Below, piece by piece: positions 10,301 to 21,184 of a DNA stretch of 64,000 nt (the first letter of the stretch is position 1; each line of letters opens with the position of its first letter). Source of the DNA: Ambrosia x helenae (taxonomy: Eukaryota; Streptophyta; Magnoliopsida; Asterales; Asteraceae); assembly GCA_030844895.1 (NCBI GenBank), contig CM061229.1, positions 124,750,381-124,814,380 of the forward strand. The letters run 5' to 3'. The notes under the pieces are model-generated. The model was not told where the DNA came from and ran no database searches. It saw nothing but the letters and a program-made list of their open reading frames with translations. The translations under genes were made by a program, and so were the position numbers.

Positions 10301-11540
10301 CTTCTGTGACTAGTCTTTGTTCTCCATTGTTACATTCCAGTACTATTGAGCCTTTACCTTTGATGTTAACACACGATCCATCTCCAAATTTTACGCTGCC
10401 TGCTATTTTTTCGTCTAACTCTGTGAAATAGGAGCGTCTTCCTGTCATATGATTGCTTGCGCCATTGTCTAAATACCATACTTCATTTCCATTTTCTTCA
10501 TTGTGATAGCGTTCTGGTATTATCTTCTTTTCTTCGAGAACTACACTTCTTTCTTCACCAACTGCCATAAGTAATGTGGGATCCTCTTCTTCCATTACTA
10601 GGTGAGATTCTTCTTGCTTATTTCGAGGTTTAGGACATCTGGGAGCTATATGTCCTAATTCATTGCAATTGTAACATCTTACATTGCTGCCATCTCTTCT
10701 GGGCTTGTAACTACTGTTGTCATGACGGTTCTTAGTGGGATTTCGATCACTTCTCTGATCTTGATGGCTATATCTGTCAAAGCTCTTCTTCTCATATCTT
10801 TGACTCTTATTGAACTTCCTAAAGTTCTGTCTACCTCGATTCTGATTGTAGTTCTTGTAATTGCTGTTAGGTCTTCTATCTTGCCTTGTAAATAACAGCT
10901 TCTCTTGACCGGCTGGTCCATATTTCTTCTCATCTCTTGACTTAAGGCGTTCCTCATAAGCTTTAAGTCTTCCAAGCGCTTCATCTAACGTCATGGAATC
11001 TATATCTGAATATTGCTCTATGGATGCAATAATCTGTAGGAACCTTTCTGGTACGGAGTCCAGCAATTTTCGTACCAACATCGACTCTTCAATTGTCGTT
11101 CCTAGGGTTTTTGACTTTGTACTAATCGCACTTAACCTACCAGCAAACTGGTCTATGGTCTCTGTCTCTCTCATCGTAATCATCTCAAATTCTGTGCGTA
11201 ATGATTGAAGTCTTGCTTTCTGGACTCGGTCAATTCCAATAAATCTTGTCTTTAATGCTTCCCAAATTTCTCTTGCTGTATTATGTGACGCCACCTGCAT
11301 CACCATATCTTCTGGAATTGCCTGGAAGAGATAGGCAATCGCTGTCCTATCCTTCTTTACATCTACCGTTGACGTGCCTTCTATGGGTTCCACTACTTCC
11401 CAAAGACCATTTGCACTCAATATTGCTTTAACACGAACAGCCCAAATCGTGTAATTTGTAGATGTCAACATCGGTGTTTGGAGGCTAAAAGTGAGAGTCT
11501 CCTTTGAGACTGACTCTCTTACTACCGTCTCTTTCGACAT
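7311..11540 (-). CDS. Copia gag-pol polyprotein, intact frame
   Basis: A 1409-residue single frame with no internal stop. Domains in order: gag core of the UBN2/retrotran-gag kind (roughly residues 20-220), a basic Arg/Asn-rich linker, a CCHC zinc knuckle CYNCNELGHIAPRC (near 287), and aspartic protease WYLDNGASNHMTG (near 355; DNGAS where DSGAS is commoner). Then come the GAG-pre-integrase zinc-binding region with HARMGH and CDACITGKQ, the integrase core with LVHADLCGP, RTDRGGEF and QQNGVVERKNR, the reverse transcriptase with YVDDIIVTG (near 1095), and RNase H with YSDSSYGDQ and SSCESEFMA (near 1250-1390). Length and order are those of a complete plant Copia element. Gag and pol share one frame, as usual for Copia. 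The antisense frames inside are shadows. Confidence 0.95.
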   Translation of the reverse strand: MSKETVVRESVSKETLTFSLQTPMLTSTNYTIWAVRVKAILSANGLWEVVEPIEGTSTVDVKKDRTAIAYLFQAIPEDMVMQVASHNTAREIWEALKTRFIGIDRVQKARLQSLRTEFEMITMRETETIDQFAGRLSAISTKSKTLGTTIEESMLVRKLLDSVPERFLQIIASIEQYSDIDSMTLDEALGRLKAYEERLKSRDEKKYGPAGQEKLLFTRQDRRPNSNYKNYNQNRGRQNFRKFNKSQRYEKKSFDRYSHQDQRSDRNPTKNRHDNSSYKPRRDGSNVRCYNCNELGHIAPRCPKPRNKQEESHLVMEEEDPTLLMAVGEERSVVLEEKKIIPERYHNEENGNEVWYLDNGASNHMTGRRSYFTELDEKIAGSVKFGDGSCVNIKGKGSIVLECNNGEQRLVTEVYYIPTLQSNILSLGQVTESGCKVIMENEHLWIYDAYNNLLMKVPRAKNRLYKVKLRITNPICLQATIDTPAWLWHARMGHVNFDSLRQLSTKEMARGLPKIQHPSQVCDACITGKQSRLPFPSQASFRATRPLELVHADLCGPISPTSLAGNNYFFLIVDDYSRYMWIYMLKSKDQVYENFKKFLSEAQTETSHKLKRLRTDRGGEFTSKALTAYCEDKGILRQLTAPYTPQQNGVVERKNRSVMSMTRSMLKAMNVPQNLWAEATRQAIYIQNRLPTKALKGMTPYEAVNGKAPNIKHIRVFGCTAYAKVTTPYLKKLEDRSKKMVHLGNENGSKAYRLYDPVEEKIHISRDVQFIENEPWDWNNYLKEGSNDEPSWTRFEVYGDHESEAVQEQSNEDNEDQENESDNEFFSSPITATRTPITVQETPTSDPAVETSTQELEDSPGSQNRPVRALRSLNDIYAATRPLRPEEYEHLYLAYDEEPANYKEAAEYPQWIEAMESEIDSIEKNDTWTLTTLPSSQKPIGLKWVFKVKRDASGQITKYKARLVAKGYVQQEGIDYNEVFAPVARIETIRLLLALAAQKGWQVHHLDVKSAFLHGELKEDVYVSQPDGFIKKGKENLVYKLKKALYGLKQAPRAWNIRLNNILKEIRFIRCPQEQAVYKRTSKESTIIIGVYVDDIIVTGSSIEDISSFKKEMQGKFEMSDLGPLTYYLGIEVHQTQGKIQLKQSAYAKKVVKEARLEDCNPTKYAMESGLKLTKEDESEPVNETEYRKLIGSLRYLTHTRPDITYAVGYVSRFMEKPKTTHMKAVKHLIRYIKGTLDYGIQYSKSKEAEITGYSDSSYGDQDDGKGTTGTIFYYRDSPITWTSQKQSTVALSSCESEFMAATSAACQAIWLQGVLSELTGEQPKKITLLVDNKSAIQLMKNPVFHGRSKHINIRYHFIRECIENEQIQVDHISGEMQKADILTKALPRIKFLEMRRLIGVEDLGEIKN

Positions 11541-12777
11541 TGTGGGTTTAATGGGTGTCTTTTGAGGACTGTTATTCTTCTTCTTCTTCCCAATTGTCCA
11601 AATCTAATATGGACTACCCACGCTTCTTTAGGAACTTTGTTCGACAAATGGTCAAACTTAAATAGATATACTTAAAATATTATTTGGTTAACAAAGGTTT
11701 TTGATATTTCGTAGGCGCCTTAACAAAGTATCAAGAACTTCGTTATAATATTTTTGTGTATCAATGATGTTCCTCTAAATAATATCTAAAGTCAATCCTT
11801 TTGACTTGATAATCCTCCAACAATTTGATTAGTGTTCTTTTAATAACACTCAATCTAAAAACACCCTTCTAAATAAAACAAACTCACTTTGTTTGTTTAA
11901 TGTTTGACTTCAATAATAAAAAATACCTTCTGATCAGTGATAAAAACCCGAAACTTTCACTGATTAATACACTTCTTATAATATTATCCCTCTAATTGTT
12001 TTGTTTTTGTTTTGTGAGTGTTGACTTCAGAAAGTCAACTATGTCTTCAAAAAAAAAAAAAAAAAAAAAACTCTACTGCCCGATAAACAAACCCTTCTAT
12101 CTTTATGAGTTTGTATGATCAGATTCAAATTCTAATAATATCGGATCCTTCTAACAAGTCCCACTGACTCGTTCTAGTAATCGAATACAGAAAGTTTTGA
12201 AAAAAAAAATCCGGTTCTTTCTTAAACGAACCCGGGAAAAAAAACTTCAAATCCTTTTATGTTTTTCTGGAAAACGTTTATAAAACAATTCTGTTTTGTG
12301 TTGGTGATGTCCGGAAACAGAGTTTAACGTATAAAACTTTGATTTTATTTAAAAAAAATTTGGCGGGAAATTGTAGTCTTCGAACAAAAAACAGAGTTTG
12401 AAAACAAAATCTAATTTTTCTGATTTGGATTTAAGTTTTGTGTATTCGATTATGATAAACTAATAGGGCAGGGTTAGATATAACCGTTTGATGTGATAAA
12501 ACGTTTCGTTCTTTGATTCCGGTGACTCGCCGGAGAAGACAAAGTTTCGCCGGAAAAACGGTCCGGTTCTCTATCTTCTTATTTGAACGGTTATATTATT
12601 GTGTATTGATCTTCTCTTGATCCTGATATGGCTTATGAATGATTGTTCCAACGCGTGATGATCAATTCGAGTGTCTCTGTTTTGAAACAAGAAACAGGGA
12701 ACGATCTTGATCGTCTTCTTCTTCGTGACTTCTATAAACAATTGGAACGATTGATAAACTTCTGCTCTGATGCCAAA
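11541..12777 (-). other. Copia untranslated leader
   Basis: About 1.24 kb between primer-binding site and start codon, long for a Copia element. It is AT-rich with an A run at 12049-12070 and no domain that I recognise. It may hold packaging signals or a splice site; nothing specific can be shown. Confidence 0.6.
12764..12775 (-). promoter_or_regulatory. Copia primer-binding site (tRNA-iMet)
   Basis: The minus strand reads TGGCATCAGAGC two bases after the 5' LTR. The usual plant initiator-Met site is TGGTATCAGAGC, so there is one mismatch. Confidence 0.85.
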
Positions 12778-13042
12778 TGATGGACCACAGGATCGATTTG
12801 AGGGAATAATCTTGAGAGAGAATATGAGAAACTTAATGATTCAATACATATATAAAATGATACAATGTTTGGGGTATTTATACTTGTGAAGGGGTGTGTC
12901 CCCTTTGATACTAACCAACATGTCGGTTGGATTTAACTAACATACCTATTCACTAAACTTAGGATATAATAATATGTAACATATACTTATGATATAATAG
13001 ATATACTATAGGTTTTGGGAAATAAGAATTATATGTCTAACA
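12778..13042 (-). repeat. Copia 5' LTR
   Basis: Read on the minus strand it begins TGTTAGACATATAATTC. It contains the promoter for the element and reads identical to the LTR at 7037-7301. Confidence 0.95.
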
Positions 13043-13047
13043 CGAAG

Positions 13048-13734
13048 AGGAAACTTTTGTTGGCTGTTAAAAAAAAGGGGTGATCTACGAGTTAGCCTGT
13101 AATTTTCAACCTGTTATAATTATTAGGATGGACATGGCAAGTAAAAAATGGGTTTTCAACACGTACTATTTGTGAAGTTGTAATGATTTAACCAATTATG
13201 AATTAAATTCTAGTACTTTTGACTTAAAAAGGCAAGCTTCACCATTTTCTTAGTAGTGATTGGATGGTTGTATAGAAATCTTAATTTGATAACAATGGGT
13301 CAAAGGGATGACACAACATGCATATCACACGTGGTTCAAATGTGAAAATAATTAATGAAAAAGTCTTAAAACAAACATCAACAATTTCATTACTGATACA
13401 AAAATTGGTGAAATGACTATTACTGATACTATTGTACGTTTTAATTATGAAACCATCTTAGAAAACCATCACACATTAGTTATGCAATTTGCTTCAATTG
13501 ACTCCATGTTATATACAAGCAAAATCAAAATGGATTTTAATAATCCTACCTTCTTCCGGTTGGACGATAATAATCCAAACTATGAATACTTCTGTCATTA
13601 GTCCCGCCTTTCATACTATTTTCTTACAATGCTAATTATTAAGCTTTCATACTAAAATACAGTACATATCTTTTAGAATATTTACGAGATACCATCGGCC
13701 TCATCCAACTCTAATTGTTTTTTTGAAAAGCAAA
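13048..13734. other. No gene seen
   Basis: AT-rich DNA between the Copia insertion and an RTE relic. Its first bases may continue the L1 relic interrupted at 7036. I see no other feature. Confidence 0.45.
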
Positions 13735-15921
13735 ATAAGAGATAAGCATATGAGTTTTAGAGAGCTTTTGAGGTGCATTGATGAGGATAATCTAGTGAGT
13801 TTGCAGGATGCATACAAAAAGGCCAAGATAGAGGCGAAGGAAGTCATTGTCAGAGGCAACGAACACGACATATAAGACGATATATGTGCGCATGGAAACA
13901 AAGGAGGGGGAACATGATATGTTCAGGATTGCCAAAGCTAAGGAATGTAGGAGGCGGGATTTAGGGGTAGTGAAGTTTATAAAGGGAGAGGATGGACGTG
14001 TTTTAGTCCAGGAGGATGTCATTAAACTGAGATGGAAAACATACTTTCACAGTCTTTTCAACGGTGGGATGACTTACCAACAAGAAAGTGACAACCCTAC
14101 TACCTAAACGCAACAACGGAATCATTGCTAATGTCGTCGTATCACACAGGAAGAGGTGAGGAAAACACTTAGGAAGATGGGAAAGGCTAAGGCAGTTGGC
14201 CCGGACAACATCCTGATTGAGGTATAGAAGTGTTTAGGAGAGAAAGGAGTTCAATGGCTAACTATTTTCTTCAATTATATATTTAAATATGGAAAAATGC
14301 CAGATTAGTGGACGAGTGGTGTTATAGTGCTTCTATATAAGAACAAAGGAGACACACAATGTTGTGGGAATTACAGAGGAATTAAGTTATTGGGTTACAC
14401 TATGAAATTATGGGAGAGATTAATTGAGAGTAGAATTAGAAGAGAAACTCATTTTATAGTAAATCAATTTGTCTTCATGCCATGGATGTCAACTATAGAA
14501 GCGATATACATTTTGAGGAGTTTGATGGAAAAGTATAGGGAGAAGAAACGAGATCTGCATGGTGTTCATTGATCTGGAAAAGGCATATGACAGTGTACCT
14601 CGTAGACTGATTTGGGATAGTTTGGAGGTTAAGCCTAGATGGATTCCTAAAAAGTATATAAACATAATTAGGGATATCTATGATATGACTGAAACTAGTG
14701 CCCATGCGCCTGTAGGGGATACTGATTTCTTTCCCGTAGAGGTAGGACTCCACCAAGGGTCCGCATTGAGTCCGTTTCTTTTTGCAGTTGTCCTGGATGA
14801 GACGTCTAAGTCCATTCAGGAGACATTACCGTGGTGCATGCTTTTTTAGATGATATTGCATTAATCATGAAAACAAAGCAAAGTCTTACTATGAGGTTAG
14901 AAGAGTGGAGATTAGTGTCAGTGCACTTCGTGTATGTCCCCAGCTAGTTATAGGTCTATATTAGTCGTAGGAATGTTTATATAGTGTTTAGAGTGATTGG
15001 TAGTTAATCGGGAAGCATTATAGGTCGTTTACGCATTGATATGTATTGTTGATGTAGTTCTAGGCGCATGAGAGTTATACGTCTTCACATTTATAGGCAT
15101 AAGAGCTCCTACGCCTAGAACCTCATTCTTCATTTGTAACTTTTGCTCATTACTCTTAACGAAGTGCTTCCCATTTTGTGATTGATTTGTATGTGTTTAT
15201 TGTTTCACTATTTTCCTAGCATATCTCTCGCATCTAACAACAAACCGATCTGTTGATTTCGGCTTCAGATCGGCCAGCGCGTAGTATATGAAATTCTTGT
15301 CCGAATCACGTTCCTACAATTAGCTTTAGACAGAAAATGTTTAAGGATTAGTCGCTCTACGACTGAGTACCTGCACCGTGTTTTCAGCGGGATAACCAAC
15401 GAAGATGACACACAGATTACCATTGAAGGTCATGTGGTTCCGTAAGTAACTAAGTTCAAATACTTAGGATCGTCTGTTCAAAGGGACAGGGAGATAGATA
15501 GTGACGTAGCACATCGCATACAGGTTGGATGGTGTAAATGGAGTGCAGACTGTTGGGCTATCAGAAAGACTCAGTCACGAAAGATAGAGGTAACAAAGAT
15601 GAGGACGTTGAGGTGGATGTCTGGACATACAAAGTTAGACCGTATAAGAAATGATGTTTTTAGAAAAAGGTTAGAAGTGGCTAATATTTCGGATAAGTTA
15701 AAGGAAGAGAGATTGAGATGGTTTGGACATGTGAAGCAGAGATAAATGACAGTTCCAGTCGGGACAGTGGAACACCTCAATGTGGTCGGGAGGAGTAGAG
15801 GCAGGCCTAAATTGACTTGGGTTGAACGAATTAGGCAAGATTTATTACAATTGCACCCGTATGAGGATATGATCCAAGATAAAAATTCATGGAGGCGTAG
15901 GATCAACATTAAATATTTTTA
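13735..15921 (+). pseudogene. RTE LINE polyprotein remnant
   Basis: Pieces in three frames reconstruct part of an RTE polyprotein. The linker is at 13847-14100 (YVRMETKEGEHDMFRIAKAK). RT motif 1/2 is at 14327-14570 (NKGDTQCCGNYRGIKLL). Motif A is FIDLEKAYDSVPR at 14559, motif B is LHQGSALSPFLFA near 14750, and motif C is LDDIALIM near 14850. After the solo LTR the frame resumes with LRISRSTTEYL, followed by GSSVQRDREIDSDV. The C-terminus has MRTLRWMSGHTKLDRIRND and RLRWFGHVKQR. Stops occur in every segment, so it is inactive. Confidence 0.8.
14916..15318. mobile_element. Solo LTR in RTE relic
   Basis: A 403-bp sequence starts TGTCAGTGCACTTCGTG and ends TTCCTACA. It is bounded by a perfect 5-bp TSD ATTAG (14911-14915 and 15319-15323). 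Removing it rejoins the RTE reading frame between RLEEWR and the downstream LRISR segment. It is the residue of LTR-LTR recombination of an LTR element, superfamily unknown. Orientation was not established. Confidence 0.9.
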
Positions 15922-16238
15922 GGAGAAGAGTACTTTTGTGTCTTGCTTTGTTATTTTAGGGATGGTCTTTCTGCATTTATGTATATTTGTTATTTCATGA
16001 GGTTAGTTATGTACGTATACGTCTATGTTATTCATTCACTACTTATTTTTCTATTTTGTGTTTGTCTTCTTATTTATATACAGTGTGTTTGATATCGAGC
16101 TTGGGGTCTCTCTTGAAGCAGCCTCTCTATCGCTAACAATAGGGGTAAGGTTTGCCTACATCCCACCCACCCTTCCCAAACCCTACTAATAGTGTCACTA
16201 TTTGTGGGATATACTGGTTCGATTTGTTGTTGATTGTT

Positions 16239-18148
16239 TTAGCTACCGTAAAAGATTTGATTTTTTTTATGCTTTGAGCTTGAAGGTTGGTTCTATGGTT
16301 TTTTTAGCTACCGTACAAAATGTTAATAAATTGAGAATCATCCAAACAAATGACATCATTTATTCACTAAAAACTATTTTGTGTGCTTCTTAATCGGAAG
16401 TCAGGAACTAGCTTTAAAATGTCCACCACTAAACTCATATTTGTTGTAGGCCCAAACTAAATTCATTACCCATTGTTTGTTACAGACCCAAAAATAACTT
16501 GTTTTACAAAATCCAAAAGGCTCTATGACCCATGAGACCGTTCTTAGCCCTGAACCATTGTCTTCTTTTAAGAGTTGGGTCTTTGTTCTTATATTTTAAG
16601 GTAATCTGTTCCGGTTTGAGTTAGTTCTTGAAGGTTCATAACCTTTGTTCACCTCTTGCATTGCGTAGTACTATCTTATTTCAAATTACATTCCAAATTA
16701 AATCAAAGTTATCTCTATATATTGAAATAAGATAGTACAATCATTGTAAGCCCACCCCCACAACCACAACAATCATTTTAAGCCCACCAATCATCGCATA
16801 TCGCTACCGTACAATCATCCATCACCAGCATAACATTCGCGTTCGACGTTCAACATTAACCAACAACTAATAATAATAATCACTTACTGTAAACAAAACC
16901 ACCACCCTACACTGTCGTAGATCTAAAAACTACCCATTGATGCATGACACTACAAATAACAGCCGAAGGATTCAGTTTTATGGCTGCATCTATTGATCTG
17001 TTTTCTTAAAGAAGAAGAGGCATAAGGGGTGAGTGATAAAAAAAAAAAGTTAAGGTAGAGAGAAAAAAAAAAGAGTGGAGTGATAAGCAAAATAAAAATA
17101 TGATGAACATTAGAAAACAATGTTTGAGATTTGTATGTACATTAGAAAACAATAATTACGTGCAATCATTTTACTGATTTGCGCACGCACACACACACAC
17201 ATATCTATACTATATATTAAGCATATAGGAATGGTAGTTTTGGTCATTTTACACTTTTTAAAGGGTACCATTGTTTAAAGAATAATGTACAACATTTTAA
17301 AGCTAGAGTTCCTAGAATCTGTAAAAGCATATGTCAGATCAGTTCATTTGCTACAAAGTTCCATTTTGTTGTAGCATATGACTCAATCACATGCCTCATT
17401 CGCATGAATAACGGTGGAATAAGACTGAGAATAGTCTCATTCACTAGAACACAGTTTTATGTGAATCTCTTGTGTAAACTACGTGTTTTTCAGTCATTAC
17501 TTTTGTGGGAACTTGTATATGTTTTGAATTGATATAAGGGGTCACCAAAGATATGTCGAGTCTTGTGTGGTCTTGTCAAACATCAAACACTTTTGCAAAG
17601 ATACAAAGTCATGGTTTGGACAACCAAGGGTTATTAGACAAACATAAATTCGGTCAACAACTATTAGGCTATCAATGATAGGTTTCTAGTAGTCAGGGCG
17701 CTTTCATAACACTCCTGGTATTATCTTTTCAAACGACGCAACCTAAGATGAATTTGACGGCCCCTAAGGTGAGTTTGAAGCCCCATAACATTCCTGTTGA
17801 AGGTTTTGGAAGCTAGACAAGAGGTTGGAAGTCTATGATAAGTGAAAGTGTAAAGAAAAGAAGAAATTCCGAGTTTGAGTGCAAGGTAAAATGCATTTGA
17901 GCGCACGTTCTCTTATTCCGGCGCAAACAAAAGATATAGGGAGCTTTGGTGCACACCAACGCATGCTAGAGAGGTGACCAGCGCACCTTACGCTGGTAGG
18001 TGCCTGACCTTGTACCCCTAGTCATTTTAAGTCACGAAGTTGATGGTTCACCAATATATATACCTGTGTGTGTGTGTAAAACTAAAAAAATAAGTATTGT
18101 ACATAATTATACCAACATGTTTTCATAATGTATGTGTGTATATATATA
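16239..18148. other. Intergenic DNA without a recognised gene
   Basis: About 1.9 kb of AT-rich sequence. The phrase TTTTAGCTACCGTA occurs twice (near 16237 and 16303). There is a short (AC)n run near 17185. I find no supported coding region or complete element. Confidence 0.5.
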
Positions 18149-18451
18149 GTGTGGGGTTCAATGGGGAACCTCAAAATAGTGAGGAACTAGGAAACCAGAG
18201 GCCATCCAATAAAAAAAAATTGTAAACAAATTTTTTAACCTTTTTTTATTTCATTTTAAGCATTTTTTTTATTTTTTAGTTATTTAATTTAAAAGGCTTT
18301 ACATAAATCTATATACAAAATCTCCAAAAGAAATTTTTTTTTAAAAAATTTATTTTTTACATGTTAAATTGATTTTGTTTGTAATATATTTAACATGTTA
18401 AATGCATGGTTCTTCGGTTTCCTACTTTTTTGTGGTTCCCCATTGACCCCA

Positions 18452-18453
<2 letters not shown>
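18149..18453. mobile_element. (TA)n-flanked inverted-repeat element E1
   Basis: A 305-bp element. The left end GTGTGGGGTTCAATGGGG and the reverse complement of the right end AGTGGGGTCAATGGGG match with one indel. A short (TA)n lies on the left and a 45-bp (TA)n on the right. It has no coding potential. Confidence 0.7.

Positions 18454-18454
<1 letters not shown>

Positions 18455-18499
<45 letters not shown>
18455..18499. repeat. (TA)n tract between E1 and E2
   Basis: Pure TA dinucleotide run forming the boundary of two neighbouring elements. Confidence 0.95.
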
Positions 18500-18501
<2 letters not shown>

Positions 18502-18692
18502 ATCCAGATATTTTGAAAACTTCTCTGAGTTGCGAGAACTTAAGAACTCATCTGGACCATTTACCAAGTGACACATCACCCACCTTTATATTTTTTGTAT
18601 TTTTTTAATTAGGGTTAATAAAGTCTTTTACACACCATTAATTATGGATCTTTTGGTAATTTTGCACATGTAATGATTACTCTCTATAATTA

Positions 18693-18759
<67 letters not shown>
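18693..18759. repeat. (AAT)n microsatellite
   Basis: About 22 AAT/ATA units inside element E2, upstream of the captured gene start. Confidence 0.95.
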
Positions 18760-18880
18760 GATTAACTCTATCTCTCTCTAATCAGATTCAAAAAACTTTA
18801 TCTCACTTCTACTCTCTCTCTCTCGTCCCCTTTCTCTCTCATACACACAAACCTCAAGAACCCTAAAAAACCAACCAAAC

Positions 18881-18994
18881 ATGGCGAGCACCTTAACCTA
18901 CACCATCTTCATATCCCTAATCTGCCTCTTAATCACACTCACACACTCATTCTCCACAGAAACCCCAACAGATCGGCGCATTTTAGTCCTCCTC
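18881..18994 (+). pseudogene. Captured N-terminus resembling OST48 (DDOST)
   Basis: An ATG follows a CT-rich, 5'-UTR-like stretch and opens a frame with a hydrophobic signal-peptide-like segment (ISLICLLITLTHSFS) and then FSTETPTDRRILVLL. In plants, the 48-kDa subunit of the ER oligosaccharyltransferase begins its mature part with a very similar 'FSPESPTDRRVLVLL' sequence. After residue 38 the similarity stops and the sequence becomes GGT-rich. I infer that E2 picked up the first exon and promoter of this gene. The identification is from memory of the family and rests on about 15 residues. Confidence 0.5.
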
Positions 18995-19488
18995 TATATA
19001 GGATCCGGTGATGATTCAGCTTGGGGGTGGTGCAGGGTGGTCGACTGTGACGGTGACGAACAGATCTGGATGGTGACGGGGTGGTGGTGACGAACAGATT
19101 TGGGGATTTGATTTGGGTTAGGATGAGAGAGAAAGGGGAGGAGAGAGAAGACGACGACGACGCTGATGGTGATGGTGACGAACAGAAGACGGATCTTCGG
19201 TGGTTGGCTGGCGAACAATAAGGACTCAAATGGATCTGATTTCAGGTGTTTTTTGTTTGGCTGGGGGTTTGATTCAGTTGGGGGTTTGTTTTTGACTAAG
19301 ATGGATCTGATTAAGGGGTGGTTTGTTCAGGTGGTCGTTTTGGTTTTCGATGGTGGTCGCTGGTGGTTGTTGGTGGTTGTGGTGGTCGTTGGTGGCTGTG
19401 GTGATTTGTTCAGCTTCACTGTTTGCGTTTATTATCTTCTTCTCGTTCTCTCAGCAGGTATTTTGGGTTGATTTTACTTCCAATACTG

Positions 19489-19526
<38 letters not shown>

Positions 19527-20683
19527 GCATGTATTATAATATACAAAATATACATTAGCATGTATTTTTCTATAAAATTGACCCCCAAATGGTCTGTTAT
19601 ACAGTGAGTTTTACATTGGTGTAAACTCTGTAAAGGTTTCGGTTGGTGTGTGGGCACATATTTAAGATAAATTAAAGGGTCGGGGGCCTGTTTCTTTGTT
19701 TTAAAAAAAACGCGCCTGAGTTTGCCGTAAGCAAAAGAGGCATCCCTTCCGACCGTCTGAGGCGACTTGTTTTTATTTTTATTTTTATTATTATAAAATT
19801 ACCACATTACACAACTATTTGTTTTTATTTTTTTACACCGATGTAAGTTGTTACATATGTGTGATTTAGTGCTTATTTTTACTAGTTTACACCAACGTAA
19901 AAACAGGTTTGTGATTTCGTGGTTTTATTATTATTATTATTATTATTATTGTTGTTGTTGTTGTTGTTGTTGTTGTTTCTTGTTAGGAGATGATGCCGCG
20001 AAGAAGATGCTGTTTTGCGTTTAAGGACCCGATGTTTGTGGAGACGACGACGAATGGTGTAGTCTCTTTTTTGTAAGCAACCATTGGTGTGTTGTTATTT
20101 TTTACACCAATGTTAAACCATCGTAAAAAAATTTCATTTTTATGTAACATTAGTTTACACCGGCGTAAACATGGTTTGTTTTCTACACTAGCGTAATTGT
20201 TGTAAAATTTTGTATTTTTTGAAAGATTTACACCAGTGTAAATATGAATGTAAAGCACCCCATCATCTAGTTTGTTTTTTGTACAATAGTGTTTTTGTGT
20301 AGAAGTTTGTGTATAAGAGATTTACACTGGTGTAAAAAATTACACCAGTGTAAAAAACGAGAGTGATACTACAAAATGTTAAATCTGATTTTTTGTTTTA
20401 AAAAATTAAAAAATAAAATAAAGTTTAAAAAATACATTAGCATGTATTATTTTAATTAAAATAATAAAATAAACTTTAATTAAAAAATAACATAATATTA
20501 TATTATATCTTCTCTCCCATGGCTTTTTACTTAAATGCCCTTAATTGTACTTTAAGATAATAAAAAAATACTTAATATTCAAGTGAAGACAAAAATCCCA
20601 ACTTTTGATCTCAACCATTGGATCATGAAGATCAAAGGTCCACAATGGTTCTCTAGTTCTCACAACTCATAGGAGTTTTCAAA

Positions 20684-20684
<1 letters not shown>

Positions 20685-20748
<64 letters not shown>
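20685..20748. repeat. (TA)n tract between E2 and E3
   Basis: A pure TA run of 64 bp joining two elements. Confidence 0.95.
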
Positions 20749-20750
<2 letters not shown>

Positions 20751-21144
20751 CTAAGTATCATGTGGAAACCTTCTTGAGTTGTGGAAACCCGTGGAAACCC
20801 TATGTAACAACATTGTTTTTTTCTAATTTTTTTAGAATAGCTTGTAAACTTAATTTTATGAGTTTCGGCAAAAAAAAAATCAAAAAAGCGCCGAATAGAT
20901 TTTTTTTTAAAAAATTACGTAACAAACATGTTACATATGTAACAATGCTGACGTATGATAAAACCGAGTTTGTGTAACATATGTGTAACAAAATAATCTA
21001 CCTGGCACTTTTTTGGTTTTGTTGGCCGAAACTAATAAAATTGAATATAAAAGCTATTCTGAAAAAAATCAGGAAAAAATAATGTTTTTACATAGGGTTT
21101 CCACGGGTTTCCACAACTCAAGAGGGATTCTAATATAACCCAAC

Positions 21145-21147
<3 letters not shown>
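20749..21147. mobile_element. (TA)n-flanked fold-back element E3
   Basis: A 399-bp element. Positions 20771-20807 and 21088-21124 are inverted repeats that match at 36 of 37 positions by eye. The left end GGCTAAGTATCATGTGGAAA resembles the ends of E6 and E7. The centre has GTTACATATGTAAC (20930-20943) and further ACATATGT motifs. It has no gene. Confidence 0.85.

Positions 21148-21180
<33 letters not shown>
21148..21180. repeat. (TA)n tract between E3 and E4
   Basis: TA run followed by a short (GA)n run that starts E4. Confidence 0.9.

Positions 21181-21184
<4 letters not shown>

Larger units (their letters stand above)
7037..13042 (-). mobile_element. Full-length Copia LTR retrotransposon
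   Basis: A 6006-bp element with 265-bp LTRs at 7037-7301 and 12778-13042 that read as identical by eye. On the minus strand the order is 5' LTR (12778-13042), primer-binding site, a leader of about 1.2 kb, one gag-pol frame (11540-7311), polypurine tract and 3' LTR. The flanks are CGGAG (7032-7036) and CGAAG (13043-13047), a 5-bp duplication with one mismatch. All parts needed for autonomy appear intact, so this may be a recently active copy. Confidence 0.95.
13735..16238 (+). mobile_element. Decayed RTE-type LINE, copy 2
   Basis: A longer but more decayed relative of the insertion at 3372-4286. It runs from part of the endonuclease-RT linker through the RT palm to the conserved C-terminus and 3' UTR (GGGTCTCTCTTGAAGCAGCC near 16105, CTACTAATAG near 16183) and ends in a TTGTTGATTG-type tail. 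Frameshifts and stops are scattered through it. A solo LTR sits inside at 14916-15318. The 5' boundary and TSD were not found. Confidence 0.85.
18500..20684. mobile_element. (TA)n-flanked element E2 with captured gene start
   Basis: 2185 bp between two (TA)n tracts. The ends are imperfect inverted repeats: left TTGAAAACTTCTCTGAGTTG near 18512; right, on the other strand, TTTGAAAACTCCTATGAGTT. It contains an (AAT)n tract, a promoter-like CT-rich region, a start codon with an OST48-like N-terminus (18881-18994), GT-rich sequence, (TTA)n and (TTG)n runs, and at least eight copies of the palindrome TTTACACYRGTGTAAA between 19610 and 20354. No transposase is seen. Confidence 0.7.

Noticed and set aside
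19166..19607. Val/Trp-rich frames in E2
   Set aside because: They arise from GGT-rich low-complexity DNA with no domain and no conserved start.
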